This document shows positions 11,435 through 23,110 of a DNA stretch of 64,000 nucleotides, in pieces (positions within the stretch are counted from its first letter, which is position 1; every line of letters starts with the position of its first letter). The position numbers and the translations under genes were made by a program. The stretch spans positions 10,257,884 to 10,321,883 of the forward strand of contig CM052356.1 of NCBI GenBank assembly GCA_028551475.1, written 5' to 3'. The notes beneath the pieces were generated by a model. That model made no database searches and had not been told where the DNA came from. It saw only the letters and a list, made by a program, of their open reading frames with translations. The DNA is from Casuarina equisetifolia (lineage: Eukaryota > Streptophyta > Magnoliopsida > Fagales > Casuarinaceae).

Positions 11435-13338
11435 GATATCGACAATATCATTGCTTGAGACAGGTTCTATCTACAAGAATAACCAAGGGCATGTAGCATC
11501 CGCAGCACAAGTAAATGAGAGACGCTGCCAGGCCTATAGAATACCAGTTTCCTTTGGAAGATCAGTCAAGACCAGTAGTAGGTTCCTTTGGAGCTGCCTT
11601 GAGCAGCAGTGCTGTGCATTCGGAAGCATTGTCTGCAACATTTTTTTCATTGTACCGACTTAATTCTAGCAAGACACCGACATTGCTGCCAAAGTCCATT
11701 ATGTCCATTATGCATTGCTACTGATCAAATGCACCGCTTGTCTCTGCAGAACAATCACTAAAGAGATCTGGTTCATTTGTGTAGAAGAACCCTTTCTACT
11801 GTTGATGGAACATAGAAGGAAAGCCCTACGTAGGCCAAGAGTTGGTTCAAGAAGATCTTCCATATCCTTTGCATAAACAATTTTCAAGAGGTTTCCGATT
11901 CTGTTGACTACTTTCAATTGAGAAAGTAATTTGGATTCCATTTCAGGAACAAATGCGACAACCGAACACAACTTAGCATTGCTTACATTTGCACTAGAGA
12001 GATCACCGAGCAAAAACTCAAAGCACTGTGAGATTGTCTTCAAATGTAGAATGTCCAAAATTTAATATAGTGGAACTCAACGAACATCACAAGAAGCTTT
12101 TGTGCATGCAAAGGAATGGCATCTTCATCGTTGATCAAGGTGGCGTAGAGACGAAGAAAACGTGTATTGGATATGGAATTCAAATCCTCTGATCTTTGCA
12201 TATTGTCGAGTGGTTCGTTTAGAAAAATCACCAATACATCATAAAAAAGTTTCAGGCACAAATATTTGGCATCGCTGTCCTTGTTTTCGTTGTACAAAAT
12301 AGCCAAGCTCGGGAGAATTTTCAAGAACTGCAGCAGACTCTTCGGTCACAGACTCTAGAACTCGGAGAAGGGTTATCTGAACGTCCTCCCTGCCTTGAAA
12401 TAGGGTCTCCACCAGGTTGATCAATATCGCCAACTACTGCAGGACCTTATGGCTCCCCACCTTGCGCTTAAAGGATGAGTTACCAAGTAGTTGAAGAACA
12501 ACAGGGAACATATGAACATTAGTCCTTGGAGCAGCTCGACAGCTAGGGGCAGAGATATGACCATGGCGTCTTCCTCCCATCATTTGCTGTATATCACCAC
12601 AAACACATGTGCCTTTCCCTTCAAAACTTCACTTCCCTGCTTAATTAGAAACATAAGGCTTGGGATAATATCCTTATCCTCTGCCAATGGCAGAAGATAT
12701 CAACCAATATTGGTGAACATATGGCTTCCAAGCCTGGCCAAGTTTAGAAGGTGTAAGCTGATTTGCTGCTCTTGTGGACTGCCCTTGACAAAGGATGATG
12801 CTATGTCCTTTGATGAAAGCTTCTCTATAACTGATAAAATCCTGGGAGGATTGAAACCAACTAGCTGGACCAGACATGATCTTGCTGTGAGCCTTGTGTT
12901 GTCTTATTTCCCGGCAGCCCTATATATATAGCTCAGTTTTCTAATCACATCCTGGCTGGTGAAACGAGTTGCCCAGTGCCTTTCCTGGCTGGAAATGTTC
13001 TCAGTTGTTCTCAATGCATAAAGTTGAGTCATATCATCCTCAACTTTTCTTATAATTGATGAGACCAATGAAATTTATGAATTTGAAACTTGCCAGCCAA
13101 ATGTGGACTTATAGTCCTTTGATGGAGATTCTGGTGGATTATCGTCTCTGTTATGAACAAGTTGAGTTGATATATAGAATAGCAACCCACCTAAAGCAGC
13201 CATAGAAAACCTCCTCACTTTTTCCTACTTATCAGTAAGGCCAGCTGTAAGGGAACAATTCTGAAATTTGCTGAATCGTCTGCAAACCGTTGAGTGAAGT
13301 AAGTTGAACACGCAAAGCAAAGGCCTTGGATTGTAATC
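11435..13338 (-). pseudogene. RUK: RUNKEL-like fragment, copy R2, main part
   Basis: Continues copy R2 after the retrotransposon and covers most of the C-terminal helical-repeat region. Open pieces include 11708-12058 (CFEFLLGDLSSANV, KDMEDLLEPTLGLRRAFLL) and 12040-12324 (NEPLDNMQRSEDLN), in different frames. It shares with R1 the loss of about 60 residues near 12590. It ends at 'gcaaaggccttgga', the breakpoint also used by R5. Frameshifts and stops rule out a functional protein. Confidence 0.8.
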
Positions 13339-13769
13339 ATGAAAGTTATGTCGTAATCAATCCACCCTCCATTATAAGAAATTAGAAAATCCATTAATGG
13401 ATAGTTAAATTTTTTTATTTAAGTTTTTAAAAAATTTTTACTTTTATAATTTTTAAAAGGTGACATATATAAAATTAAATATCACATATATGAAGCATGT
13501 TATGTATACATAATTATTGAAATTAAAATAACTTAGAAAAATATGTAATTTATAAACAATAACGTATATAAAGTTATGTTATATATATTGTTAAAATTAA
13601 AACATGTGTATACACGTATATATTATCTATAACTTCATAAACAATTGTCATAACATAAGTTATATTATAATCAGTTCATTTTCTATTCAGAAAAATTAGA
13701 AAACTCAAATGTACAATTAAATGCTTTTCTATTTAAATTTTCAAAAAAAATTTCATTTTTGTAATTTAT
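13339..13769 (-). repeat. E block (minisatellite part)
   Basis: AT-rich connector with about two degenerate copies of the ~80-bp unit ('attgaaattaaaataactta', 'aatttataaacaataacg'). It joins RUNKEL R2 to the hnRNP 3' half. Confidence 0.5.
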
Positions 13770-15045
13770 AAAAGCTGACAATGTTATAAATCCAAATGAT
13801 CCTCTTATGCAAAAAAATTCCTCGGTTTGACTTTCTCTTACTATCACTATAACCACCAAAATAGCCTGGAGGAGTTTTCGCACAAACATCAAAAGCTTCA
13901 CTTCCAAGCCCATAGACAAAGGGGCCAGGCCCATCTCGCTCAGCATTTGATGATTGCCAAGTTGTGTCGCCATTTGCAGAGCTGCTACTATTGAAGTCAG
14001 CAAAGCCCCAATCAAAACCATCTGATGCAACAAAAGATGATGTTGGCGCCGTACTGACACTAGTATTTCTTCCATAGCCTCCTATTCCCAAACCGTAGCT
14101 GTTATCACCACCTAGATAACAAAGATTTCCCCTTTTATTAGAAACATTGTTTCCACCGTGAGCAGACATTCCTGAAGAACCCCAGTTGACTCAGTATTAC
14201 CCATTGTATTTCCTACAATGCTCCCACTTCCAGATCTCTGCTAAGCACAGGAACTTGCGCAGAGTTGGTTCCATAGTTAAGCCCCCCACTTCCCCACAGA
14301 TTTCGGGTGACTGAGCTGAAAAAGGAAAAGCTTCCTCCACTACGACCATCGTGCACACTTATTTGAATTCCCAACAAAATAAGGGTTCAACCCACGCCCA
14401 AGGCTGAGATTGCTATTAAAATTTTCACTCCCTCTAAAACCCGGAGTCAATCCTGGTTAAAAATTCATACCCATTCCATAACCAGAAATTGGACTTACTC
14501 TATCATCCATCCTGAGTCCATAGCCTCCAACTGTATTTGGAGTATATCCTTGGGTATAGCCATTAAGGAAGCCATTGACCCTACTAAGGCCATAATTGTG
14601 TCCACCAAGAGGGCTGCGACTGGGACCTGGGGACAGCTCTTTGGGAACGGCGCGCTTGACCTCAACCATTTTATCATTTAGTTCATGAAAACCCTTAGCC
14701 AAAACCTTGTCTACAGCGTCCTCTGAATCATAAGTAGTGAACCCAAAGCCTCTAGGCCTCTGGGTGTTTGATCATACATTACCACAACATCAGTGGTCGT
14801 CCCCAGCTGGTCAAAATACTTCTGTGAAGTCACTCTCTGTGACTGTGGATGCTAAACCTCCAACAAATATCTTTCTCTTGCGGCTTGGACCAGGAGAGCC
14901 ATGGATGTTACTGATGTTTCTATTTATAATAATTTGATCATCCCGAGGAACATAACAACTCGACTGGGATCTCATCCCCAGAAACATGTTCCATGAGATC
15001 CCAGTCGAGTTATGCATTAACTCTATTTCTTTTTTCATGTCCTTT
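13770..15045 (-). pseudogene. hnRNP-like RRM protein, 3' half, copy H1
   Basis: Encodes, in broken frames, the second RRM (RKIFVGGLASTVTESDF, then a frameshift) and the Gly/Asn/Ser-rich tail (NNVSNKRGNLCYLGGDNSYG) of a plant hnRNP1-like RNA-binding protein. The first RRM lies 1.4 kb away at 16391-16700, separated by an F-DREB2-E insert in the linker between the two RRMs. H1 keeps bases near 14335-14365 that the other two copies have lost. The tail reads through the original stop. Not a functional gene. Confidence 0.8.
14957..15011. other. Perfect 19-bp hairpin at hnRNP/F junction
   Basis: AACTCGACTGGGATCTCAT at 14957-14975 is repeated in perfect inverse at 14993-15011 around a 17-base loop. 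It lies exactly where hnRNP sequence ends and block F begins. The two other copies each carry one arm mismatch. Confidence 0.9.
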
Positions 15046-15501
15046 TTTTATTGAAACTTTTTTTTTTTTCCCTTTCTAATGCAAGGATGGGGCGTGAAGA
15101 ATTTTAAAAAATTTATTTGGAAAAGGAGTATCCTAAAGTTCACCGCTCATATAGCAATTCCAACAAATACCACTGAACCACGGGACTTGAACTTTCTTTT
15201 CAGGAACTTGAAACATTGCATCGCTCTCCTGTTCTTTTGGCTGAATTGATAACATGCGCATGTCATTACTTTGTGCCTGTTAAATTGCTGAGGCGCCACT
15301 TGCAGGAGATGGTACAGTACAGAGCCAGACAAGAGAAGACATGGGCTTCTAACGAGGCAATCATGGTCTAAAACGACAGAGCAGGCTGGTATTATACTAC
15401 GGATTCTAAGTGTTGTTGTTTACGGTGTGCCAAAGACTTTTCGTTTATCCTCTGCTAATATTTCATTTCGGGCTTAGAATTTGTTAAGGCATTCAAACTC
15501 A
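15046..15501 (-). repeat. F block, copy 2
   Basis: Matches 54720-55395. Read on minus it contains the SINE-like piece with box A-like GTGGTTCAGTGGTA (about 15165-15185) and an A-run (T-run at 15059-15070). Confidence 0.6.
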
Positions 15502-15872
15502 TGCTAGGGCGGAGCCCGTATGAGGCTGCATTGAGCTCTGATAGACAACTTATGCTAAATTTGTATACACTATAACTTATGATAGAGGTCTAGCAACTTG
15601 GTTCTATGAAGCATTCGTCACATGCACCTTGGCGACTACAAAGTTGCCAGCAAAAATTCCGGATTCTCACATGACGGGGAAATCTAATGACATGGAGGCC
15701 TCTGCTCAGATTGCCTCATCAAAAACTGGGAAAGTGGCATTCATATTTCCCCAAAGTCCATGCACTGTCTCTTCATTCTCGCCGAATTTCACTCTGTACT
15801 TGGCTTGCTTTCCTTGGGGCTTCACGACACCTTGATCAAGGAAAGACATGGCAGAACCGTTTTGATACACGG
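15502..15872 (-). pseudogene. DREB2 3' fragment, copy D2
   Basis: Native 3' flank plus C-terminal coding third, without AP2. A small deletion after 'gcgactacaa' removes the end of the coding sequence ('atgcatcccag...'). It ends at the shared breakpoint. Confidence 0.75.
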
Positions 15873-16390
15873 GTGATGAGGCTCATGACAACATACGGTA
15901 AAGTTAGATACATATGACAATTTATGAAAATGACATAAGTAAGTTTATGTTAACTATATATGCTCATTGAAATTAAGACATGCAAGTGTAACTTCTACAT
16001 GTTGTCTCTAACCTTACATCTACTTGTCATTATATAAGTTATGCAGTAATCAATCCATCTTCTACTTTGAGAAAATTAGAAAACTTCATCAATGTACCGT
16101 TAAATTCTTTTTTATTTAAGTTTTCAAAAGTTTTCTATTTCTGTAAAAATTCCTTAGAAATTTACTATAAATTATAATTAAATGTAATTGATGTAAATTC
16201 AATGCTTTCCTTAATTACGTAGGTATAGGTTTGCTATAAATTTGTAAACCCTATCACCTTCAAAGGTCACCACCAAAACTATCATTATTGTTGTGGAATA
16301 TCATTTTCCATCTATATCCAGTTATTGTCATTTCCCATTTTATCACTATTAAAACACAAGTCAGCGAATTTGACCCGGACATTAGTATAC
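15873..16390 (-). repeat. E block, single-unit form
   Basis: One minisatellite unit, then 'ctataaatttgtaaaccc' and the segment ending 'aagaacaagaagcatcctcc' at the border of the hnRNP 5' half. Confidence 0.6.
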
Positions 16391-17400
16391 TAGAAGAACA
16401 AGAAGCATCCTCCTATCTCATTAGTATTTATAATAATTTGATCCTCAGAAGGATCAGCCTTTTTTGCCTAAACCATCCTTCCATCAATGTTGTGCTTCTC
16501 CTTTATGACTATGTCTGCAGCAGCCGGGTCAGCAAAAACAACAAAGCCAAATCCGAGAGCTCGGCCTGTGGTCCGATCCTTCATAATGATGGCTTCAACA
16601 ACCTCCCCTTACGAACTGAAATATTGCTCTAGACGCTCTTCATTTGTATCCCAAGATATCCCACCAATAAATAACTTACCACTATCAGATTGCATATTTC
16701 TACATGTCAAAAGCACTTTCATCAGCTCATGCTCAAGAATCCACAACTATAAGCGGCAGTATTATCAATTCAAAACAAAAAAGGCATGGACAACTTCAAC
16801 TACAAATACTTATATTCTGCAGTGGATCCAGCCCATTATACACATTTCTTTTCAGAAACCAAACGAATGTCAATGAAGATTAACTGAAAGAATCTATACC
16901 AGTGGCGGTTTGAACGAAATGTAAATACCATCCCAATCACGTCCCAAAACTCAAAGCACTACCACGATAATGACTAGAAGAGTCGGAAATGAATGGAAAT
17001 GTATATGAATAACCAATCAGACATTGAAACCAATGTCTCTTCGCATATGTATTACAACCAAAACCAACTCTGTCTCCAATACAAACACCAATGTTCTCGG
17101 GTTCAATTCAAAAACATCAGATCGTTCATTGACCAATTAAATGATCCAGAATTGATCAAACCCGTCGAAATAAAATCCAGATGCCAAATCTCGCAGAAAA
17201 CTAAGATCATAGGGGAGGCAGAATACGAATAAGAACATAGAGCAGAAATGCCTCCCCACAACCATTTTGTTCGTCCTTTCAATTGTCTTATTGGATTAGC
17301 GATGCAAATTCAGTTACCAGACAGACTGGAATAATTATGCGTCCAACATATTTTTTAGACCTGGAGAGAGGGGTTCTAGAGAAAGAAAGAGACTGTCTAC
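16391..17400 (-). pseudogene. hnRNP-like RRM protein, 5' half, copy 1
   Basis: The start codon is at 16695-16693, followed by the first RRM: GKLFIGGISWDTNEERLEQYF (RNP2) and GFGFVVFADPAAAD (RNP1). In-frame stops occur at 16611-16609 (TAA) and 16470-16468 (TAG); both recur in the other two copies. It ends in the linker (DQIIIN). Upstream sequence to 17400 looks like 5' untranslated region with a retained intron (acceptor-like 'acatgtag' just before the ATG; a possible donor after 'ctctctccag'), which points to capture from DNA rather than mature mRNA. Confidence 0.75.
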
Positions 17401-17690
17401 GTATAGGTTTAATATAAATTTGTAAACCTATTACTTTCAATGACCATTAAATTCACTACAAACCCATATTTGTGTTTCTTGCCTATCTTTCCTAAGCTCC
17501 AACTATTTCCAGTTGTTAACATTTGTCATTTTGTTATCACTGAGACAGAAGTTAGTAGATTTGATCCAAGCATTAGTATTCTAGAAGAATAAGAAGCATC
17601 CTCCTATTTCATTATTATTTCTAGAGGTTAAATACAAAGTGAAGACAAATAGTACAAGGGAGATAATTTGAATCTTGAGATTGCTCATAA
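17401..17690 (-). repeat. E block, distal part only
   Basis: Starts within E at 'gtataggtttaatataaatt' and runs to the junction with native DREB2 downstream flank G. Confidence 0.55.
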
Positions 17691-18245
17691 AATAGTAAAA
17701 AGTCTTCTGTAAATATTAATAGAAGTGGCATCTTATAGTTTTGTACAAAGGAGAACTCAGTAGAACAGAGGTTTGGCTGTTTTCTTGCTAACATATGCTG
17801 GCTACGTGACTGATGATAACATAGAAGAGCTTCATAACCCTAGAGAAAGGGAAAAGTGACATACAAGGGCCGAGCCCGTATGAAGTCGTGTCCTGCGTTG
17901 TGGTCTGATACAGAGCTTATGCTAAATTTATACAATATAACTTATGATAGAGGTCTAGCAACTTGGTTCTATGAAGCTTTCATCACATGCACCATGGCGA
18001 CCGCAGTGCATCCTAGCCACTTCCATCGACCAAGTTGCCACCATGACTGGGAAATCTAATGACGTGGTGGCCTCTTCCAGCTTGCCTCGTCAAATACCAG
18101 GAAGCTAGCATTCATATTCTCCTACAATCCATGCACTCACTCCTCATTTTCGCCGAATGCCACTTTGCACTCGGCTTGTTTTCCTTGGAGCTTCATGATG
18201 CCTTCATCAGAAAATGACATGGAAAAATGGTTTTGATAGACCGGT
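17691..18245 (-). pseudogene. G flank plus DREB2 3' fragment, copy D3
   Basis: G ('gtcttctgtaaatatt' to 'agaaaagtgacata') equals the native DREB2 downstream flank at 55404-55590. The coding part has the 19-base deletion that defines the second subfamily ('gttgcca' joined to 'ccatgactg'). Confidence 0.75.
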
Positions 18246-18779
18246 GGTAAGACTCATAATAAAATAGGATAAAGTTAGACAAAGATGGCAATTTATAAAA
18301 AATGACATATATAAAGTTATATTATTTACAAATTCGTCGAAATTAAGATAAATTAAATAAAAACAATAATTTATAAACAGTAACATATATAAAGTTATAT
18401 TATTTATATTTATTTGTTAAAATTAAAATACACGTATATAATATACAAGTCTTTAACTTCACATCCAATTGTCATCACAAAAGTCGTGTTGTAATCAATT
18501 CACTTTTTATTTTGAGAAAATTAGAAAACTTCATCAATGCACAATTAAATATATTTTATTTAAGTTTTTAAAAGTTTTATATTTTCGATAAAAAGTTTCT
18601 ACAAATTCATGATAAGTTAAGATTAAATATAATTGACATAAATTAATAATTTTTTTTCCAAATAATGACAAAATCACATAATATTAATTTGACTCATTCT
18701 CTAGTAATAAAAACCCACCCAACCAAATAAAAAGGATCTTCTCCGTGATCATCAGGAGGGGGTGTTTATCTCACCTGAA
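18246..18779 (-). repeat. E block, two-unit form
   Basis: Contains two successive ~80-bp units (about 18250-18330 and 18330-18410), each with 'atttataaa..agtaacatatataaagtta'. It precedes RUNKEL copy R3. Confidence 0.6.
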
Positions 18780-19738
18780 GACAAGTCACTTACTCTCAGT
18801 AAACGTGTTCTGGATATCTTGAAAACTCAAATTTTCTGCATACGTACCAACGCAGCCCCTGCAATTCCAGTGCCACAAGCGAAGCAGCATTAGCTAAACC
18901 AGGTATACCTGAACTATTAAGCTCAGAAACAATTGCTTCGGTCCTTGAAATGTCAGGTAAAGATATCGACAATATCATTACTTGAAACAGATACTGTCTA
19001 CAAGAATAACCAAGGCATGCGGCATCCGCAGAACAAGTAAATGAGAGATGCCGCCAGGCCTCTAGAATAGCGATTTCCTTTGGAAGATTAGTCAGAAGAC
19101 CAGTAGTAGGTTCCCTTGGAGCTGCCTTGAGCGGCAGTGCTGTGCATTCGGAAGCATTGTCTGCAACATTTTTTTCATTGTACCCACTTAGCTCTAGCAA
19201 GACACCAACATTGCTGCCAAAGTCCATTATGTCCATTATGCATTGCTGCTGATCAAATGCACCGCTTGTCTCTGCAGAACAATCACTAAAGAGATCTGGT
19301 TCTTTTGTGTAGAAGAAAGCCTTTCTACTGTTGATGGAACGTAGAAGGAAAGCCCTACGTAGGCCAAGAGTTGGTTCAAGAAAACCTTCCATATCCTTTG
19401 CATAAACAAATTTCAAGAGGTTTTCAATTCTGCTGACTACTTTCAATTGAGAAAGTAATTTGGATTCCGTTTCAAGAGCAGATGCGACAGCCGATCACAA
19501 CTTAAAATTGCTTACATTTGGAGAGATCACCGAGCAAAAACTCAAAGCACTGTGAGATTGTCTTCAAATGTAGAGTGTCCGACATTTTAATATAATTGAA
19601 CTCAATGAACATCACAAGAAGCTTCTGTGCATACAAAGGAATGGGATCTTCATCGTCGATCAAGGTGGGGTTGAGACGAAGAAAATGTGCATTGGATATG
19701 GACTTCAAATCCTCTGATCTTTGCATATGGTCAAGTGG
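18780..19738 (-). pseudogene. RUK: RUNKEL-like fragment, copy R3
   Basis: The largest uninterrupted RUNKEL piece, open at 18796-19446 (216 codons; CIMDIMDFGSNVGVLLELSGY, PREPTTGLLTNLPKEIA). A second piece at 19502-19726 is in another frame (SDTLHLKTISQCFEFLLGDL). It is fused at 19738 to a DREB2 fragment ('caagtggtt' to 'ctcacatgacgggg'). It preserves the uninterrupted target site of the Gypsy insertion seen in R2. Confidence 0.8.
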
Positions 19739-19955
19739 TTCTCACATGACGGGGAAATCTAATGACATGGAGGCCTTTGCTCAAATTGCCTCATAAAAAA
19801 CTAGGAAAGTGGCATTCATATTTCCCCAAAGTCCATGCACTTCCTCCTCATTCTCTCCGAATTTCACTCTGTACTCTTGCTTTCCTTGGGGCTGCACTGT
19901 ACCTTGATCAAGAAAAGACATGGCAAAACCATTTTGATACTCAAGGGGCGAGGCT
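19739..19955 (-). pseudogene. DREB2 fragment, copy D4
   Basis: Lacks the 3' flank and the last codons because it begins inside the coding sequence at the RUNKEL junction. It ends at the shared breakpoint. Confidence 0.7.
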
Positions 19956-20600
19956 CAAGACAATACACATGACAATTTATAAAAACTGACATAAATAAAT
20001 TTATGTTAACTATACATGTTTGTTAAAATTAGAACACGCATATATAACTTACAGACATCGTTCTTATATCCAACTATCATCACGCAAGTTATGCTGTAAT
20101 CAATTTGCCTTGGAGGGGGAACGGGGGATTCAAACTCATGACCAGTGGGACTGTCAGTCAGGATTTGGCTCAAAGAATGCCATTGAGCCAAGGCCCCGCC
20201 CTTACCAACCCATATTTGTGTTTTTTGTCTATTTTTTTTTTAAGGTTCTTACTGAGTTTAAAAATCTCTTCATAAAAATCATCTTTTTTATGGAATATTG
20301 TTTTCTAACTATATCTTATTATTATCATTTTCCATTTGATCATCGTTGAAATGCAAGTTAGTGGATTTGATCCTAACACAGGTATTTTAGAAAAACAACA
20401 AGCATTTTTGTCCCTCATTATTATTTGTAGAGGCCAATTATAAAGTGATGACAAATAGTACAAGCAAGATAATTTGAATCTTGAAATTGGTTAAAAATTT
20501 TAGTATTCAATAAATGAACAAAGCATATTAAGATGGACAGTATTATATTTATTCAAATCTTAAACCCAAGAGGGATGTTTTCATTTCTTGTATTATAATG
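19956..20600 (-). repeat. E block interrupted by a SINE-like piece
   Basis: Standard single-unit E, broken at about 20112 and resuming at 'accaacccatatttgtg' near 20207 with some E sequence lost. It ends where Obg intron sequence starts. Confidence 0.55.
20112..20206 (-). mobile_element. tRNA-derived SINE-like insertion
   Basis: Read on minus it has a pol III box A-like TGGCTCAATGGC and, about 50 bases later, a box B-like GAGTTTGAATCC. The bases are clearly GC-richer than the surrounding E block. No A-tail or T-tail or target duplication is visible, so it is truncated or tail-less. Confidence 0.55.
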
Positions 20601-22520
20601 TCGATAAATTTGGCCTAAAATTCATTGACAAGACACTTCACACTTATGTCATACAGACTTGATTTACTGATATATTCAATGTCTGTAGGAGAAGAAAGTT
20701 AAAGATTCTTTTTCACCAGTCTCACTTGCATTCAGTCCACATTTGGTGAAGACAAGTCATGGATAATTTGCGACGAGGACACAGGGCAAGGAGGTAAGTA
20801 GGGCAATGAACGGAATTTGTGACCTTTGCCTTCCATTCATTTCTCATGGTTTACCTAATCGCAGACAAGCCCTTAAAGGTAACAAAAAATAAACTAATAG
20901 GACTTATCTTTCTCCCGCAACCCCTGCCAACCGCTTTTTAACAGGCACATCGATCTTTCATCCTCCACCCAATTCAACGAATAAAATAGTTGCTTGACCC
21001 AATTTGGTGTTCTAGGCAGTGAGTGATTTCGTTCCATTATCAGGAATTTAACTCAAAAGATAATCAGTTGATCGTGCCCCCCAAAAATATTTTGGCTTAG
21101 ATTTTCCCAAATAAAGAAAAAAGGTTAAAGACGATAGAAATTGAGCCTGTAACATATCTTAATGGAGATCTACCGAACGAATATCAAATTAGTGTACTAA
21201 ATAGAATTGGCTTATTTATTTATATATTTATTTTACCTTATCACTATCATTTCTCATTACATTTGGGGTCAAAGTCATCAACTTTTTCCTTTTATGCTCT
21301 GGCAAATCTATCAAGCTAATATGCACCTTTAGAATAGAACTAAAATAAAGAAAGGTTAGATGTAAAGTCTATGTTAATACTAATGAAAAAAGTTACATTT
21401 TACACCCAAATAAAAACCTATAGTCATATTAAATATGCACATAAAATTTTACTATTGTCAGGTCTATGGTTGAAAATCTTTTAATTCTCAACAAACCCAA
21501 ACTTTATTAGGAAACATCTTAAAACAGAGTGAAAAAGTACAACTTATGAAAAGAAATAGGCGACAAGCCACACGTGTTAGTTAATTAACAAACATCAAAA
21601 ATGCTATATGCACCTAGTGTTACAATAAAATGAAAAAACTAACACAAAAATGGATTTTCTTACCCCTCCTTGTCCACCCCTTGCAACAAGGACTTCATCT
21701 CCTGGACGTGCCAGATCATCCAACAATTTCCCCCGTTTACGTTTCACAACTGTACCTGTCACATTAGCTAGCACACTAAGAGAAAACACATGGAACTTGC
21801 TATTTCTTCCAAATTTATGGATCTATGTTGACAATCCTATCACATACTCATCCTTGCTAAAACTCGGGAGAAAAGGAGAGGGGAGGGGCAGGGCCGTGGG
21901 TATGTTTTGGCGTAAACACCTTCAAATAGGATCTTGTTTAGTTTAGCAAAGTCTCCACTATAATGTACTTTCCATGCAATGGAAGATATCTTGGACAAAA
22001 TTAAGAACATAATATACAAACCTAAAGGCACAGGAATACGCAAAGTTGGTGCAGAGAGTCCATTCTGCAACTGTGAAGTCAAAACACCCATTGCATCAAC
22101 ATTTCCACACTGCTTTGCATTATACCGGCCTAACTTGTGAAATTCCAATAATGTATCTTTTCCTTCATCAGCATATATTACTACATCACCCCCATGTCCA
22201 CCCATAGGGAGGATAAGTGACGCACCAAAATCCCTTTTGTATGAATTTTTCTTCCTTGTCTTCTCCTTGTCATGTTTCCCCAGGGATTTACCAGCCCTCT
22301 GGCAAGGCATGTTAAGAATGGCACCATGGCCTCCATCACCAGCACGAACTGTAATGACAAGCTGTTCAAGACACCTATGTGGTTTCTTTACCAAATTAGT
22401 AGCATTCGAGGAAGAAGACTCGCTTGCCTCGGCAATTCTGCACTTAATTATATAGTATCCAAAATTTTCAGAATTGCCTCGAAAATCATGCCTATATATC
22501 ATCAGGCCTTTGAATCTGAT
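20600..22520 (-). pseudogene. OBGC: Obg GTPase 5' fragment with introns, copy O1
   Basis: A genomic copy of the front half of the Obg gene at the right end of the window. Exon equivalents: 22022-about 22510 (Obg fold, [21 protein letters not shown]), 21664-21755 ([21 protein letters not shown]) and 21237-21320 (ISL-type exon), with intron sequence between them. The acceptor of the last exon is mutated (AG to AT, 21321-21322). All GTPase motif exons are missing. The coding part is cut at 'ggcctttgaatctgatac' and joined to DREB2 flank G. Confidence 0.85.
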
Positions 22521-23110
22521 ACCGCAATGAGAAGGGCCGATATCGATACAAGTATCGTCTTATAATTTTGTATAAAGAAGAACACAGTAGAACAGAAGTT
22601 TGACTCATTTCTTGCTAACATATGCCGGCTAAGTGACTGATGATAACATAGAAGAGCTTCATAGACCCCACCCTCGAGAAAGAGAAGAGAGTGACATATT
22701 AGGGCGGAGCCCGTATGAGGTCGAGACCTGCATTGAACTCTGATACCGTGCTTATGCTAAATTTATTTACACAAAAACTTATGATAGAGGTCTAGCAACT
22801 TGGTTTTATGAAGCTTTCATCACATGCACCATGGTGACTGCAAATGCATCCTAGCTACTTCCATCGACCACGTTGCCAGCAAAAATTCCCGACTCTCCCA
22901 TGGCGGGGAAATCTAATGACATGGAGGCCTCTGCTCAGATTGCCTCATCAAAAACTGGGAAAGTAGGATTCATATTCCACCAAAGTCCATCCACTGCCTC
23001 TTTATTCTCGCCAAATTTCACTCTGTACTCTGCTTGCTTTCCTTGGGGCTCCATGACGCCTTGATCAAGAAAAAACATGGTAGAATCGTTTTGATACACG
23101 GGTGGCAAGA
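22521..23110 (-). pseudogene. G flank plus DREB2 3' fragment, copy D5
   Basis: Flank G from 'gtcttataattttgtataaa', then 3' flank and coding third of the undeleted subfamily, ending at the shared breakpoint. Confidence 0.75.

Noticed and set aside
18246..18420. Regular tandem units as a CRISPR array
   Set aside because: Units are contiguous, diverged AT-rich minisatellite in a plant genome; there are no spacers.
21650..22565. Plus-strand frames opposite the Obg fragment
   Set aside because: Antisense shadows of the Obg exon sequence with no independent motif.
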